Below are positions 1 through 23,205 of a stretch of 64,000 nucleotides of DNA, piece after piece. Numbering within the stretch: the stretch's first letter is position 1; the number at the start of each line of letters is the position of its first letter. The stretch comes from Macrostomum hystrix (lineage: Eukaryota > Platyhelminthes > Macrostomidae). Below the pieces are notes generated by a model, which worked only from the letters and a program-made list of their open reading frames with translations, was not told the DNA's origin and searched no databases. The stretch spans positions 310,001 through 374,000 of the forward strand of contig CATNEN010000041.1 in NCBI GenBank assembly GCA_950097015.1. Reading direction: 5' to 3'. A program made the translations under genes and the position numbers.

Positions 1-166
1 TCACAGGAGAATCTCAGCAACTGGCTTCATTTGTAGCAGAGTGAATCTAGGAAATTTCGCGATTTGTCTGAGGTGGTTAGCCCTGGGTCCCTGTTTGAAA
101 TCAAAAGTGCACTAACGGAGCATCAGAGAGTACTATAAGATATTGCTGACTGAAACACCGCCTTAC

Positions 167-168
167 AG
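167..168 (+). promoter_or_regulatory. putative (trans-)splice acceptor upstream of NHL gene
   Basis: The sequence CACCGCCTTACAG ends 23 nt before the start codon at 192. It fits a 3' splice site feeding a short 5' leader. Whether the partner is a spliced leader or a cis exon cannot be seen here. Confidence 0.35.
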
Positions 169-191
169 ACTACAGCCTTACTAGACTGACC

Positions 192-1580
192 ATGGCGCTG
201 TTCCAAGATCCGGGCTCCGGGCGACCGTTGGATGGCATCAAATTCGAAATCGACAGCGACAGCGCCAGCGACGAGGACGACGATGTCCCGACGCCATGCC
301 AGACGCCGACTGGCGAAGAGGCAGCAGCTGAACGTCGGCGAGGCCTTCTTAGCCGCATCGCCTTCCTGGAGGCCGAGGCAGAGAAGCTCATGGAGCACAG
401 CCGCGGCTGCCTTGGCCACGCCGCCGAGATGCAGTCTCTGCTGGCCAGGCTGGACGACCAGAAGGCCGCCCTGCAGCGACTGCTCGGCACCGAGAACGCT
501 GGTCCAGAGCTCGATCCCTGGGACGAGCCGTGCGATTTGACGGAGCACACGGCGCGCACCTACCTGCTGTGGCTGCGGCGACTTTTGCATGATCTGTCCC
601 AGGCGGTGGACCAGTCCGCCAGCGGCAGCGCCACCGCCGCCCCATCCTCCTCCGGCGGGTCGCGGCTGAGCGGCCGGCGTCGTCGAGACGCGCCCAATCG
701 AATTTTTCCGAACCTCGAGGCGCTTGACATCGCTGCCGTCGCGAACGACGCTGGCGACGTGTTTTACCGGCCCAGTGAGGAGGGCGACCTAAGAGACTTC
801 GCACCGGTCGAGCCCGGCTGGGAGCCGCTGCCACGCCAGACTCTGTACTGCGTGGTCGGCGACGGCCGTCAGGTAGCCGTCGTCGCGCTCGGCGGCGAGA
901 TTCTGGCGCGGGCGCGACTGACGGGCGGAAGCGAAGCGGACCAGGCGGCCGATAAGGACGCCGGCGTTGGACGCAACCTGGAACGCATTAACTACCTCCG
1001 CTGCTCTGGGCGCCTGCTGTTCTCGGACTACCAGAGCCTCTACATCTGCGACCGCTGCTGCCGCGTAATGCGCAGCCTTCACGGCTTCAGCTGGATGGTC
1101 GGGCACTGCATCGACGAGCCAGCTGACCGGCTGTATATTGTCGACCGCGTCAACGAGTTTGTCTCCGTGTACGGCCTGGCCAGCCTGGAAGAGCGCGGCC
1201 GCCTCGCCCACCGGGACTTTACCGACGGCATCAGCTCGGTGTGCACCCTGGCGCAGACTCTGTTCGTCTCCGACCGCGGTGCCAACGCCATCTTTGCGTT
1301 CAGTGTGGACTCACTCGAACTGGCCTTCCGGGTGCCGCTGCGCAACCCGCTGTTCGTCACTACGGACTGGTCCGCCTGCCTGTACGTGACCGTGGGCGGC
1401 AGGGACAACACCGTCCGGATCCTTGACACTCAGGGTCAGCTGCGCCGGTCACTCTCCGGCGGTCGCGGCTCGCAGCCTGGACAGTTCGGCTCGCCAGGTG
1501 GCCTCACCGTCTCCCTGGACGGCGCCGAGCTATTCGTGTGCGACCTGGACAACCGGCGCGTCCAGGTGTTTCGCCTGTGA
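192..1580 (+). CDS. NHL-repeat beta-propeller protein with N-terminal coiled coil
   Basis: Intronless 462-aa reading frame. Residues about 1-40 are acidic and Ser-rich. About 45-105 is a Leu/Glu/Arg-rich helix likely to form a coiled coil. From about 200 to the end the sequence shows propeller-like strands, closing with a clear NHL repeat (GQFGSPGGLTVS followed by LFVCDLDNRRVQVFRL). This layout resembles the C-terminal half of TRIM-NHL proteins, but no RING or B-box is present. NHL propellers usually bind RNA or protein partners; the partner here is unknown. The start ATG at 192 is the first in frame and lies 24 nt downstream of a pyrimidine-rich AG (167-168), a plausible trans-splice acceptor. 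The NHL call is good for the C-terminus; the number of blades is uncertain. Confidence 0.8.
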   Translation: MALFQDPGSGRPLDGIKFEIDSDSASDEDDDVPTPCQTPTGEEAAAERRRGLLSRIAFLEAEAEKLMEHSRGCLGHAAEMQSLLARLDDQKAALQRLLGTENAGPELDPWDEPCDLTEHTARTYLLWLRRLLHDLSQAVDQSASGSATAAPSSSGGSRLSGRRRRDAPNRIFPNLEALDIAAVANDAGDVFYRPSEEGDLRDFAPVEPGWEPLPRQTLYCVVGDGRQVAVVALGGEILARARLTGGSEADQAADKDAGVGRNLERINYLRCSGRLLFSDYQSLYICDRCCRVMRSLHGFSWMVGHCIDEPADRLYIVDRVNEFVSVYGLASLEERGRLAHRDFTDGISSVCTLAQTLFVSDRGANAIFAFSVDSLELAFRVPLRNPLFVTTDWSACLYVTVGGRDNTVRILDTQGQLRRSLSGGRGSQPGQFGSPGGLTVSLDGAELFVCDLDNRRVQVFRL

Positions 1581-2049
1581 GCGCGCTCGTGTGCGTCAGA
1601 GTTTGTCTTCGCTGCTGACAGCGCCCATCGCCATCGTCCCGAATCTCTCCGTCACGGAGCGCGCAAGACGAAAGAAATTCACCCAGAGAGTTTCGCGAAC
1701 CTCACTGTCTTAGGACAAAATCCCATGCTGTCTGGACCTAATATTTTTTGAACATTCACATCCAGGATGCCGCCACCGAAGCTCCCCAGAGTTCCACCTC
1801 GTTAGCGAGCTCCGCGTCGTCAGGCGATCCGTCTGTTGGCGAATTTTTAATCCTTCGCTGTTTTCTAATGCACTCACTTTGCCATGCTTATGCGCGTCTA
1901 GCCCGATTTTCTACGCTATCCGCCACGGTTCGGACTCATGAGCTGCTTTTTTGAAGAGATCTCATAATGGTAACCTACGATTCACTCAGCTTTTGCAAAA
2001 TGTCAGGCTGGATAAAATCTAAATTCCGGAGAATCAGCTCTATGAATTA
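1581..2049. other. 3' flank of NHL gene, no gene seen
   Basis: About 470 bases between the NHL stop codon and the first satellite. No coding pattern, repeat or clear polyadenylation signal was recognised. Confidence 0.5.
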
Positions 2050-4040
2050 ATGTTGTTTGAATTCTTCAACTCGAGATTTTGTAGCTTAGGATCCTTGGAA
2101 TTCCATAACTTGGGATTCTTGGAATTCCATAACTTGGGATTCTTGGAATTACATAACTTGGGATCCTTGGAATTACATAACTTGGGATTCTTGGAATTCC
2201 ATAACTTGGGATTCTTGGAATTCCATAACTTGGGATTCTTGGAACTCCATAACTTGGGATTCTTGGAACTCCATAACTTGGGATTCTTGGAATTCCATAA
2301 CTTGGGATTCTTGGAATTACATAACTTGGGATTCTTGGAACTCCATAACTTGGGATTCTTGGAATTACATAACTTGGGATTCTTGGAACTCCATAACTTG
2401 GGATTCTTGGAATTCCATAACTTAGGATCCTTGGAATTCCATAACTTGGGATTCTTGGAATTACATAACTTGGGATTCTTGGAACTCCATAACTTGGGAT
2501 TCTTGGAATTACATAACTTGGGATTCTTGGAACTCCATAACTTGGGATTCTTGGAATTCCATAACTTAGGATCCTTGGAATTCCATAACTTGGGATTCTT
2601 GGAATTACATAACTTGGGATTCTTGGAATTCCATAACTTAGGATCCTTGGAATTCCATAACTTGGGATTCTTGGAATTACATAACTTGGGATTCTTGGAA
2701 CTCCATAACTTGGGATTCTTGGAATTACATAACTTGGGATTCTTGGAACTCCATAACTTGGGATTCTTGGAATTCCATAACTTGGGATTCTTGGAATTAC
2801 ATAACTTGGGATTCTTGGAATTACATAACTTGGGATTCTTGGAACTCCATAACTTGGGATTCTTGGAACTCCATAACTTGGGATTCTTGGAATTCCATAA
2901 CTTGGGATTCTTGGAATTACATAACTTGGGATTCTTGGAATTCAATAACTTGGGATTCTTGGAACTCCATAACTTGGGATTCTTGGAATTCCATAACTTG
3001 GGATTCTTGGAATTCAATAACTTGGGATTCTTGGAACTCCATAACTTGGGATTCTTGGAACTCCATAACTTGGGATTCTTGGAATTCAATAACTTGGGAT
3101 TCTTGGAACTCCATAACTTGGGATTCTTGGAATTCCATAACTTGGGATTCTTGGAACTCCATAACTTGGGATTCTTGGAATTACATAACTTGGGATTCTT
3201 GGAACTCCATAACTTGGGATTCTTGGAATTCCATAACTTGGGATTCTTGGAACTCCATAACTTGGGATTCTTGGAACTCCATAACTTGGGATTCTTGGAA
3301 TTACATAACTTGGGATTCTTGGAATTCCATAACTTGGGATTCTTGGAATTCCATAACTTGGGATTCTTGGAATTTCATAACCTTGGGATTTTGACCGTTA
3401 AAATTCCACGGGATTCTTGGAATTTCATAACCTTGGGATTTTGACCGTTAAAATTCCACGGGATTCTTAGAATTCCATGACTTGGGATTCTTGGAACTCC
3501 ATAACTTGGGATTCTTGGAATTCCATAACTTGGGATTCTTGGAATTACATAACTTGGGATTCTTGGAATTCCATAACTTGGGATTCTTGGAATTTCATAA
3601 CCTTGGGATTTTGACCGTTAAAATTCCACGGGATTCTTGGAATTTCATGACTTGGGATTCTTGGAACTCCATAACTTGGGATTCTTGGAATTCCATAACT
3701 TGGGATTCTTGGAATTCCATAACTTGGGATTCTTGGAATTCCATAACTTGGGATTCTTGGAATTTCATAACCTTGGGATTTTGACCGTTAAAATTCCACG
3801 GGATTCTTGGAATTTCATAACCTTGGGATTTTGACCGTTAAAATTCCACGGGATTCTTAGAATTCCATGACTTGGGATTCTTGGAACTCCATAACTTGGG
3901 ATTCTTGGAATTCCATAACTTGGGATTCTTGGAATTACATAACTTGGGATTCTTGGAATTCCATAACTTGGGATTCTTGGAATTTCATAACCTTGGGATT
4001 TTGACCGTTAAAATTCCACGGGATTCTTAGAATTCCATGA
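2050..4040. repeat. 24-bp satellite array, first block
   Basis: Tandem repeat of 24 bp whose unit begins AACTTGGGATTCTTGGAA. Subvariants end TTCCAT, TTACAT, CTCCAT or TTCAAT. Because 24 is divisible by three, long reading frames run through it on both strands (NLGFLEFH on plus, NSKNPKLW on minus). These are repeat artefacts, not genes. From about 3380 the array has a second-order pattern: a TTTGACCGTTAAAATTCC segment recurs at about 3391, 3441, 3611, 3781, 3831 and 4001, giving spacings of 50 and 170 bp. Confidence 0.95.
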
Positions 4041-4632
4041 CTTGGGGTTTTGACTGTTAATATTCCATAAATATAGAGTTTGAAGCTTGGGATTACCCGA
4101 GCCGGGATTTTTTAGTTTAGGATTTTTCACGTCGAGCTATTATACGTAAGATTCCTAGAATCGGGATTTCGTTTTTTAATTATCTTAGCTTGCGATTTTG
4201 TAGCTCGGGATTTCCCAAATCGGGATCCTGCAGTTCATCCTTCGCCACAATGGGTTAGACTTCTCGGTTGCCTGTTAGATTTCAGCAATCCGTTACTGAT
4301 TTTACTGGCACCTGCTCGACAATCCCGGCAGCCTCGCAGCCGTAAGGGCTCGCCGCCGTGCCATCTACCTAGTATTAGGAATTGTAAATGCGTAGAGCCC
4401 TTATGAATATGTACAGATCACTATTGATTCACCAGCCAGTGCTTGGACCTATGCCTGTTGCTTTTGTTGCCATGTTGTAGCGCTAAAATACAGCGAGCGA
4501 GCCTTCTGGCAAGCATTGCGCCCGATTCCTTCTGTCTCCGTGCACTAATGAACACAGTATAGAGCGAGATATTCTGTAACAGGCTAAAATTCCACTATAC
4601 ACAGTTCTGAGACATTGCGCTTTGGTCATTTC
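4041..4632. repeat. 592-bp tail of 1,535-bp duplication, copy 1
   Basis: Non-satellite sequence that follows the array and is repeated base for base, as far as I can read, at 5576-6167. Its first 200 bases still contain decayed GGGATT-type motifs, suggesting old satellite, and the remainder is unique. No coding potential was seen. Confidence 0.85.
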
Positions 4633-5575
4633 TTTGGGATTTTGACCGTTAAAATTCCACGGGATTCTTGGAATTCCATAACTTGGGATTCTTGGAATTA
4701 CATAACTTGGGATTCTTGGAATTCAATAACTTGGGATTCTTGGAACTCCATAACTTGGGATTCTTGGAATTCCATAACTTGGGATTCTTGGAATTCAATA
4801 ACTTGGGATTCTTGGAACTCCATAACTTGGGATTCTTGGAACTCCATAACTTGGGATTCTTGGAATTCAATAACTTGGGATTCTTGGAACTCCATAACTT
4901 GGGATTCTTGGAATTCCATAACTTGGGATTCTTGGAATTCAATAACTTGGGATTCTTGGAACTCCATAACTTGGGATTCTTGGAACTCCATAACTTGGGA
5001 TTCTTGGAATTCAATAACTTGGGATTCTTGGAACTCCATAACTTGGGATTCTTGGAATTCCATAACTTGGGATTCTTGGAACTCCATAACTTGGGATTCT
5101 TGGAATTCCATAACTTGGGATTCTTGGAACTCCATAACTTGGGATTCTTGGAATTCCATAACTTGGGATTCTTGGAACTCCATAACTTGGGATTCTTGGA
5201 ACTCCATAACTTGGGATTCTTGGAATTACATAACTTGGGATTCTTGGAATTCCATAACTTGGGATTCTTGGAATTCCATAACTTGGGATTCTTGGAATTT
5301 CATAACCTTGGGATTTTGACCGTTAAAATTCCACGGGATTCTTGGAATTTCATAACCTTGGGATTTTGACCGTTAAAATTCCACGGGATTCTTAGAATTC
5401 CATGACTTGGGATTCTTGGAACTCCATAACTTGGGATTCTTGGAATTCCATAACTTGGGATTCTTGGAATTACATAACTTGGGATTCTTGGAATTCCATA
5501 ACTTGGGATTCTTGGAATTTCATAACCTTGGGATTTTGACCGTTAAAATTCCACGGGATTCTTAGAATTCCATGA
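4633..5575. repeat. 24-bp satellite array, second block
   Basis: Same 24-bp unit and same TTTGACCGTTAAAATTCC spacer segments (about 4638, 5316, 5366, 5536) as the first block. The last few hundred bases match the first block at an offset of exactly 1,535. The earlier part is richer in the TTCAAT variant. Confidence 0.95.
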
Positions 5576-6167
5576 CTTGGGGTTTTGACTGTTAATATTC
5601 CATAAATATAGAGTTTGAAGCTTGGGATTACCCGAGCCGGGATTTTTTAGTTTAGGATTTTTCACGTCGAGCTATTATACGTAAGATTCCTAGAATCGGG
5701 ATTTCGTTTTTTAATTATCTTAGCTTGCGATTTTGTAGCTCGGGATTTCCCAAATCGGGATCCTGCAGTTCATCCTTCGCCACAATGGGTTAGACTTCTC
5801 GGTTGCCTGTTAGATTTCAGCAATCCGTTACTGATTTTACTGGCACCTGCTCGACAATCCCGGCAGCCTCGCAGCCGTAAGGGCTCGCCGCCGTGCCATC
5901 TACCTAGTATTAGGAATTGTAAATGCGTAGAGCCCTTATGAATATGTACAGATCACTATTGATTCACCAGCCAGTGCTTGGACCTATGCCTGTTGCTTTT
6001 GTTGCCATGTTGTAGCGCTAAAATACAGCGAGCGAGCCTTCTGGCAAGCATTGCGCCCGATTCCTTCTGTCTCCGTGCACTAATGAACACAGTATAGAGC
6101 GAGATATTCTGTAACAGGCTAAAATTCCACTATACACAGTTCTGAGACATTGCGCTTTGGTCATTTC
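5576..6167. repeat. 592-bp tail of 1,535-bp duplication, copy 2
   Basis: Matches 4041-4632. Homology stops abruptly at TCATTTC: copy 1 runs back into satellite, while copy 2 runs into unique sequence. Confidence 0.85.
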
Positions 6168-6730
6168 AAGTCAGGGCTGTGTGTACTTTTGTAATACGTG
6201 TGGACTACTTCCATCTCAGAGTTTGAGTTCGTCTCGGTAATTCGCTTGAGGCTTCAAGTTGAAAACTTTGAGATTTTAAACGCTTAAAAGAAAGTTCTGA
6301 AGTTCTCACACAACGGGAGGCCGGGCATTGTTTCATTGTGATTGCGTGCACCCGCGAGCCAGGGCCGCTGCTGCTGTTTGCATTTAGGCGCCGAGCTTAT
6401 CAGCGAAGGCAAACCAGTCCATTCAGGTCGGCGTTGGTCGCGATTGCATATTCTTATTTTGCTCAGTTTCGGCGAAAATAACCTGACAGGTGGACGAGGC
6501 GAGCGGGCTGAATGTAGTTTTATTTTTAGAACCGCGCCACCTACTGACAGCTTGAGCCGGATTCGCTCTCCTTGCTGGAAGCTTCGCGGCATACTACTCA
6601 CAACCAGTTTGCAAGTAGTGTGGTAAGGTTTCTGTACTTTTTAGCTTTCCAAAGAACCTTAGAGTACACATGGAAAATATAAACCGCTTCAAATTTTATG
6701 TTGACTCACATTCTCCAACTCTTCTGCTGC
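6168..6730. other. spacer, no gene seen
   Basis: Mixed-composition DNA between the satellite and the 26-bp minisatellite. Short open frames on both strands show no family resemblance. Confidence 0.5.
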
Positions 6731-6731
6731 T

Positions 6732-7051
6732 GACCCACTGACCATCTGACTGTATTGATGACACTGACCATCTGACTGTATTGATGACACTGACCATCTG
6801 ACTGTATTGATGACACTGACCATCTGACTGTATTGATGACCCACTGACCATCTGACTGTATTGATGACACTGACCATCTGACTGTATTGATGACACTGAC
6901 CATCTGACTGTATTGATGACACTGACCATCTGACTGTATTGATGACACTGACCATCTGACTGTATTGATGACGCACTGACCATCTGACTGTATTGATGAC
7001 ACTGACCATCTGACTGTATTGATGACGCACTGACCATCTGACTGTATTGAT
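6732..7051. repeat. 26/28-bp minisatellite
   Basis: About 12 copies of a unit beginning TGACCATCTGACTGTATTGA. Most units are 26 bp, and some carry two extra bases (GC or CC) between GATGAC and ACTG. It lies downstream of the copine 3' end. Confidence 0.9.
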
Positions 7052-7671
7052 AATTTGAGATCAAGTGAGCTATGCATATTCACGAAAACGAAGGAAACAA
7101 AAGCATGTTTTCGCTGCAAAAGTTGGTTTATTTGATGTAAGGAAAAGTAGAGGGAGGGCTCTTTAGACAATTTCAAAGCCTAAATGAACTCCAGTGTTTT
7201 TCTTCAGAAGTGCTTAGCGAAAAGTGGTCTGCATCAGAGTGCACTTTGGGAAGGCAGGTTTTGGCCTAGTAGAGATTAGGAACCCAGAACACGATAAAAG
7301 CCAGCAGAAATAGCTAGTACTCACAGAGATTTGCATCGTCAAGTTTGCGCAATGAATAGAGATTGCAAGTGAAGTCAAAGCCACTGTGCTTCAAATACAG
7401 GGAGCGGGATTCGAGAAATGTGGCAAGGAGCGAGCGATAAATGACACAAATATCCCTTGTTGGGATTAAGGACAGGCGTAACAGGTGCGAATGTGAGTGA
7501 AGATTCAGCTTGCAGACTTCTGATCCGCAAAACTTTGACAATGGCGGCCGGCGACTGTGCTTTTATAGTAGGTAAAATGTGATCCACAAGAGTATCTTTC
7601 ATCCCAGCTGCCAGTGATTCCATCAGCCCCAGCTTAACATTGGCACCCGGCCTGCGGCATCGCCAAGCTGC
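7052..7671. other. copine 3' flank
   Basis: Contains no convincing exon. On the minus strand it lies directly after the copine stop codon and should hold the 3' UTR. No clear AATAAA was identified close to the stop. Confidence 0.4.
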
Positions 7672-19877
<12,206 letters not shown>

Positions 19878-19964
19878 TCGCAGCCTGCGGCTGGCGGCTG
19901 CTGCCGCCGTCAGTGCCTTGCCTTCGATTGTGCTGTCCGCCCGCGCTCCGCTGCTGCAACCCGG

Positions 19965-20216
19965 CCTGCCCCGCCTGCCTGTCCTACCTGTTCTGCCTGT
20001 CCTGCCTGTCCTGCCTGTCCTGTATGTCCTGCCTGTCCTGCCTGTCTTGTCCTACCTGTCTTGTCTTAGCTGTCTTGTCCTACCTGTCTTGTACTACCCG
20101 TCTTGTTCTGCCTGTCTTGTCCTACCCGTCTTGTTCTGCCTGTCTTGTCCTACCTGTCTTGTCCTGCCTGTCTTGTCCTACCTGTCTTGTCCTACCTGTC
20201 TTGTCCTACCTATTCA
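19965..20216. repeat. CTGTC-rich minisatellite upstream of copine
   Basis: Starts as a 9-10-bp repeat (CTGTCCTGC) and becomes a 14-bp repeat (TACCTGTCTTGTCC). On the minus strand each 14-bp unit reads ACAGGTAGGA, a 5'-splice-site-like string. Confidence 0.9.
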
Positions 20217-20828
20217 GCTGACTCACTCTACTAGTCGTGCCCAGGCTTGTGTGTCCTGACCTGCCAGCTCGCAGCAGCTGCTGCCTCACGCTGGCCGTCC
20301 GCTCTATTTGGCCAATTTTATCCCCAACCGTCCTGCTTCTCAGCTGCCATTGGCTGGCTCGAGGCTCTGCTCTCCATCCCCCCAGCCGGAGCTACCAGAA
20401 ATCTGTTAAACTGTCAGCAGGCTTGCAGTGGGTGTCTGTATTGCCAGATTAAGCACTCCGCTAATCTGTGCACTTGCTGCTGCTGCTCCGAGGAACATTA
20501 GCCAAGACTCAAGATAGTCGCTGGGATTCCGTTCTTAAAAGTACAACAGGAGATTTTATAGAGAAAACTCACAATCCATCAGGCCGGCTGTTTGGGGGCT
20601 GCCCGGGATCGATAAATGGCGGAATCCTTCCCTCTCCGACGGGCACCCGAACAGGGGGTCGGATGGCTCCCCTCCTGCCATTGTCGTGGAGGCACTGAGG
20701 CTCGGCAACAATGCCCTGGAGGCGGATGGGAGAAATCCCCATTCAGTCGCTCCACTGTGACTGCCGCCGCCCACGCACTGCAAATCCTCCCGTGCCAATT
20801 TCCGGCTGCGAGCTTCTCAAGCTGCTCA

Positions 20829-20870
<42 letters not shown>
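20829..20870. repeat. (GCT)14 trinucleotide repeat
   Basis: Fourteen uninterrupted GCT/CTG triplets. No gene model includes them, so they are probably non-coding, lying between the copine start and the TRPC-like gene end. Confidence 0.95.
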
Positions 20871-20873
<3 letters not shown>

Positions 20874-21014
20874 TTAGGCACTGCATCAATCCTCTATCCA
20901 CTTCTCCGTATACCTGTGGCTTCTGAACTTTCCAAATGTTTTGTCCGTCTCTGGATTAAAGCTGGATTGAATGAGAGCTCATCTGGGCTGCTGCAACAGC
21001 TTCTGCTTCAGCCT

Positions 21015-21190
21015 GCCTCACCTGTTCTGTGTGCCTCACCTGTTCTGTGTGCCTCACCTGTTCTGTGTGCCTCACCTGTTCTGTGTGCCTCACCTGTTCT
21101 GTGTGCCTCACCTGTTCTGTGTGCCTCACCTGTTCTGTGTGCCTCACCTGTTCTGTGTGCCTCACCTGTTCTGTGTGCCTCACCTGTTAT
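21015..21190. repeat. 18-bp minisatellite
   Basis: About ten copies of CACCTGTTCTGTGTGCCT. On the minus strand each unit contains ACAGGTGAGG, a near-perfect 5' splice-site consensus. Confidence 0.92.
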
Positions 21191-21334
21191 ACCTGTTAAT
21201 ATATCTTTATTCCAAGACAGTACAATCGGGTCAGACAGCTAAGATAAGTACAAGCGAGGAAACAGAAAACAATAAAAGAACTAATTGCGTGGCTGAACAG
21301 ACATGAATTTGCTCGAAAATTTCTGTGGGCTGTT

Positions 21335-21465
21335 TCAGAATGTGTTAGAATGTGTCAGAATGTGTCAGAATGTGTTGGAATGTGTTGGAATGTGTTGGAA
21401 TGTGTTGGAATGTGTTAAAATATGTTAGAATGCGTGAGAAAGTGTCAGAATGTGTCAGAAGTATA
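21335..21465. repeat. 10-bp minisatellite
   Basis: About 13 copies of GAATGTGTYR-type units (GAATGTGTCA, GAATGTGTTG). Confidence 0.85.
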
Positions 21466-21671
21466 CAAATTTCTTCAAAGAAGTAAAAGGTCAGAAAAAC
21501 TTTTAATGCTGGATTTTGATTTATTTACAAAAATATTGAGCCCCAAAGAGAGTATCAAGTACTCTCCTTTTAAAGGACTTTAAAAGGTAAAACCAATTAA
21601 CCAGAAAACTAGATAAGAGAGCCTACCATTGGAGGAAAAATACAAATGGCGCCCTGACAGTTTGAACTTCA

Positions 21672-23205
21672 CGAAACTGCCAGCAGTGACTGTCAATCCT
21701 TCACTCCCTGTCAGCAGTGACTGTCAATCCTTCACTCCCCTGCCAGCAGTGACTGTCAGGCCTTCACTCCCCTGTCAGCAGTGACTGTCAATCCTTCACT
21801 CCCTGTCAGCAGTGACTGTCAATCCTTCACTCCCCTGCCAGCAGTGACTGTCAGGCCTTCACTCCCCTGTCAGCAGTGACTGTCAATCCTTCACTCCCTG
21901 TCAGCAGTGACTGTCAATCCTTCACTCCCTGTCAGCAGTAACTGTCAGGCCTTCACTCCCCTGTCAGCAGTGACTGTCAATCCTTCACTCCCCTGCCAGC
22001 AGTGACTGTCAGGCCTTCACTCCCCTGTCAGCAGTGACTGTCAATCCTTCACTCCCTGTCAGCAGTGACTGTCAGGCCTTCACTCCCCTGTCAGCAGTGA
22101 CTGTCAATCCTTCACTCCCCTGCCAGCAGTGACTGTCAGGCCTTCACTCCCCTGTCAGCAGTGACTGTCAATCCTTCACTCCCTGTCAGCAGTGACTGTC
22201 AATCCTTCACTCCCTGTCAGCAGTGACTGTCAATCCTTCACTCTCCTGTCAGCAGTGACTGTCAATCCTTCACTCCCTGTCAGCAGTGACTGTCAATCCT
22301 TCACTCCCCTGTCAGCAGTGACTGTCAATCCTTCACTCCCCTGTCAGCAGTGACTGTCAGGCCTTCACTCCCCTGTCAGCAGTGACTGTCAATCCTTCAC
22401 TCCCTGTCAGCAGTGACTGTCAATCCTTCACTCTCCTGTCAGCAGTGACTGTCAATCCTTCACTCTCCTGTCAGCAGTGACTGTCAATCCTTCACTCCCT
22501 GTCAGCAGTGACTGTCAATCCTTCACTCCCTGTCAGCAGTGACTGTCAATCCTTCACTCTCCTGTCAGCAGTGACTGTCAATCCTTCACTCCCTGTCAGC
22601 AGTGACTGTCAATCCTTCACTCCCCTGTCAGCAGTGACTGTCAGGCCTTCACTCCCCTGTCAGCAGTGACTGTCAATCCTTCACTCCCTGTCAGCAGTGA
22701 CTGTCAGCCCTTCACTACCCTCTCAGCAGTGACTGTCAATCCTTCACTCCCTGTCAGCAGTGACTGTCAATCCTTCACTCTCCTGTCAGCAGTGACTGTC
22801 AATCCTTCACTCCCTGTCAGCAGTGACTGTCAATCCTTCACTCCCTGTCAGCAGTGACTGTCAGCCCTTCACTACCCTCTCAGCAGTGACTGTCAATCCT
22901 TCACTCCCTGTCAGCAGTGACTGTCAATCCTTCACTCTCCTGTCAGCAGTGACTGTCAATCCTTCACTCTCCTGTCAGCAGTGACTGTCAATCCTTCACT
23001 CCCCTGTCAGCAGTGACTGTCAGGCCTTCACTCTCCTGTCAGCAGTGACTGTCAAGCCTTCACTCTCCTGTCAGCAGTGACTGTCAATCCTTCACTCCCC
23101 TGTCAGCAGTGACTGTCAGGCCTTCACTACCCTGTCAGCAGTGACTGTCAGCCCTTCACTACCCTCTCAGCAGTGACTGTCAGGCCTTCACTACCCTGTC
23201 AGAAA
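21672..23205. repeat. 31/32-bp minisatellite overlapping TRPC-like gene 3' end
   Basis: About 48 copies of CAGCAGTGACTGTCAATCCT followed by TCACTCCCTGT. Variants are AGGCC/AGCCC for AATCC and CCCCTG/CTCCTG for CCCTG. Its right end supplies the last codons and the stop codon of the channel gene on the minus strand. Confidence 0.95.

Noticed and set aside
2050-5369. Very long reading frames (NLGFLEFH and NSKNPKLW repeats) on both strands
   Set aside because: They are produced by a 24-bp repeat, a multiple of three, and are open in several frames on both strands at once. No start context or non-repeat domain.
20616-21242. 208-aa frame containing a poly-Ala run and 6-residue repeats
   Set aside because: Explained by the GCT run plus the 18-bp minisatellite; no independent coding evidence.
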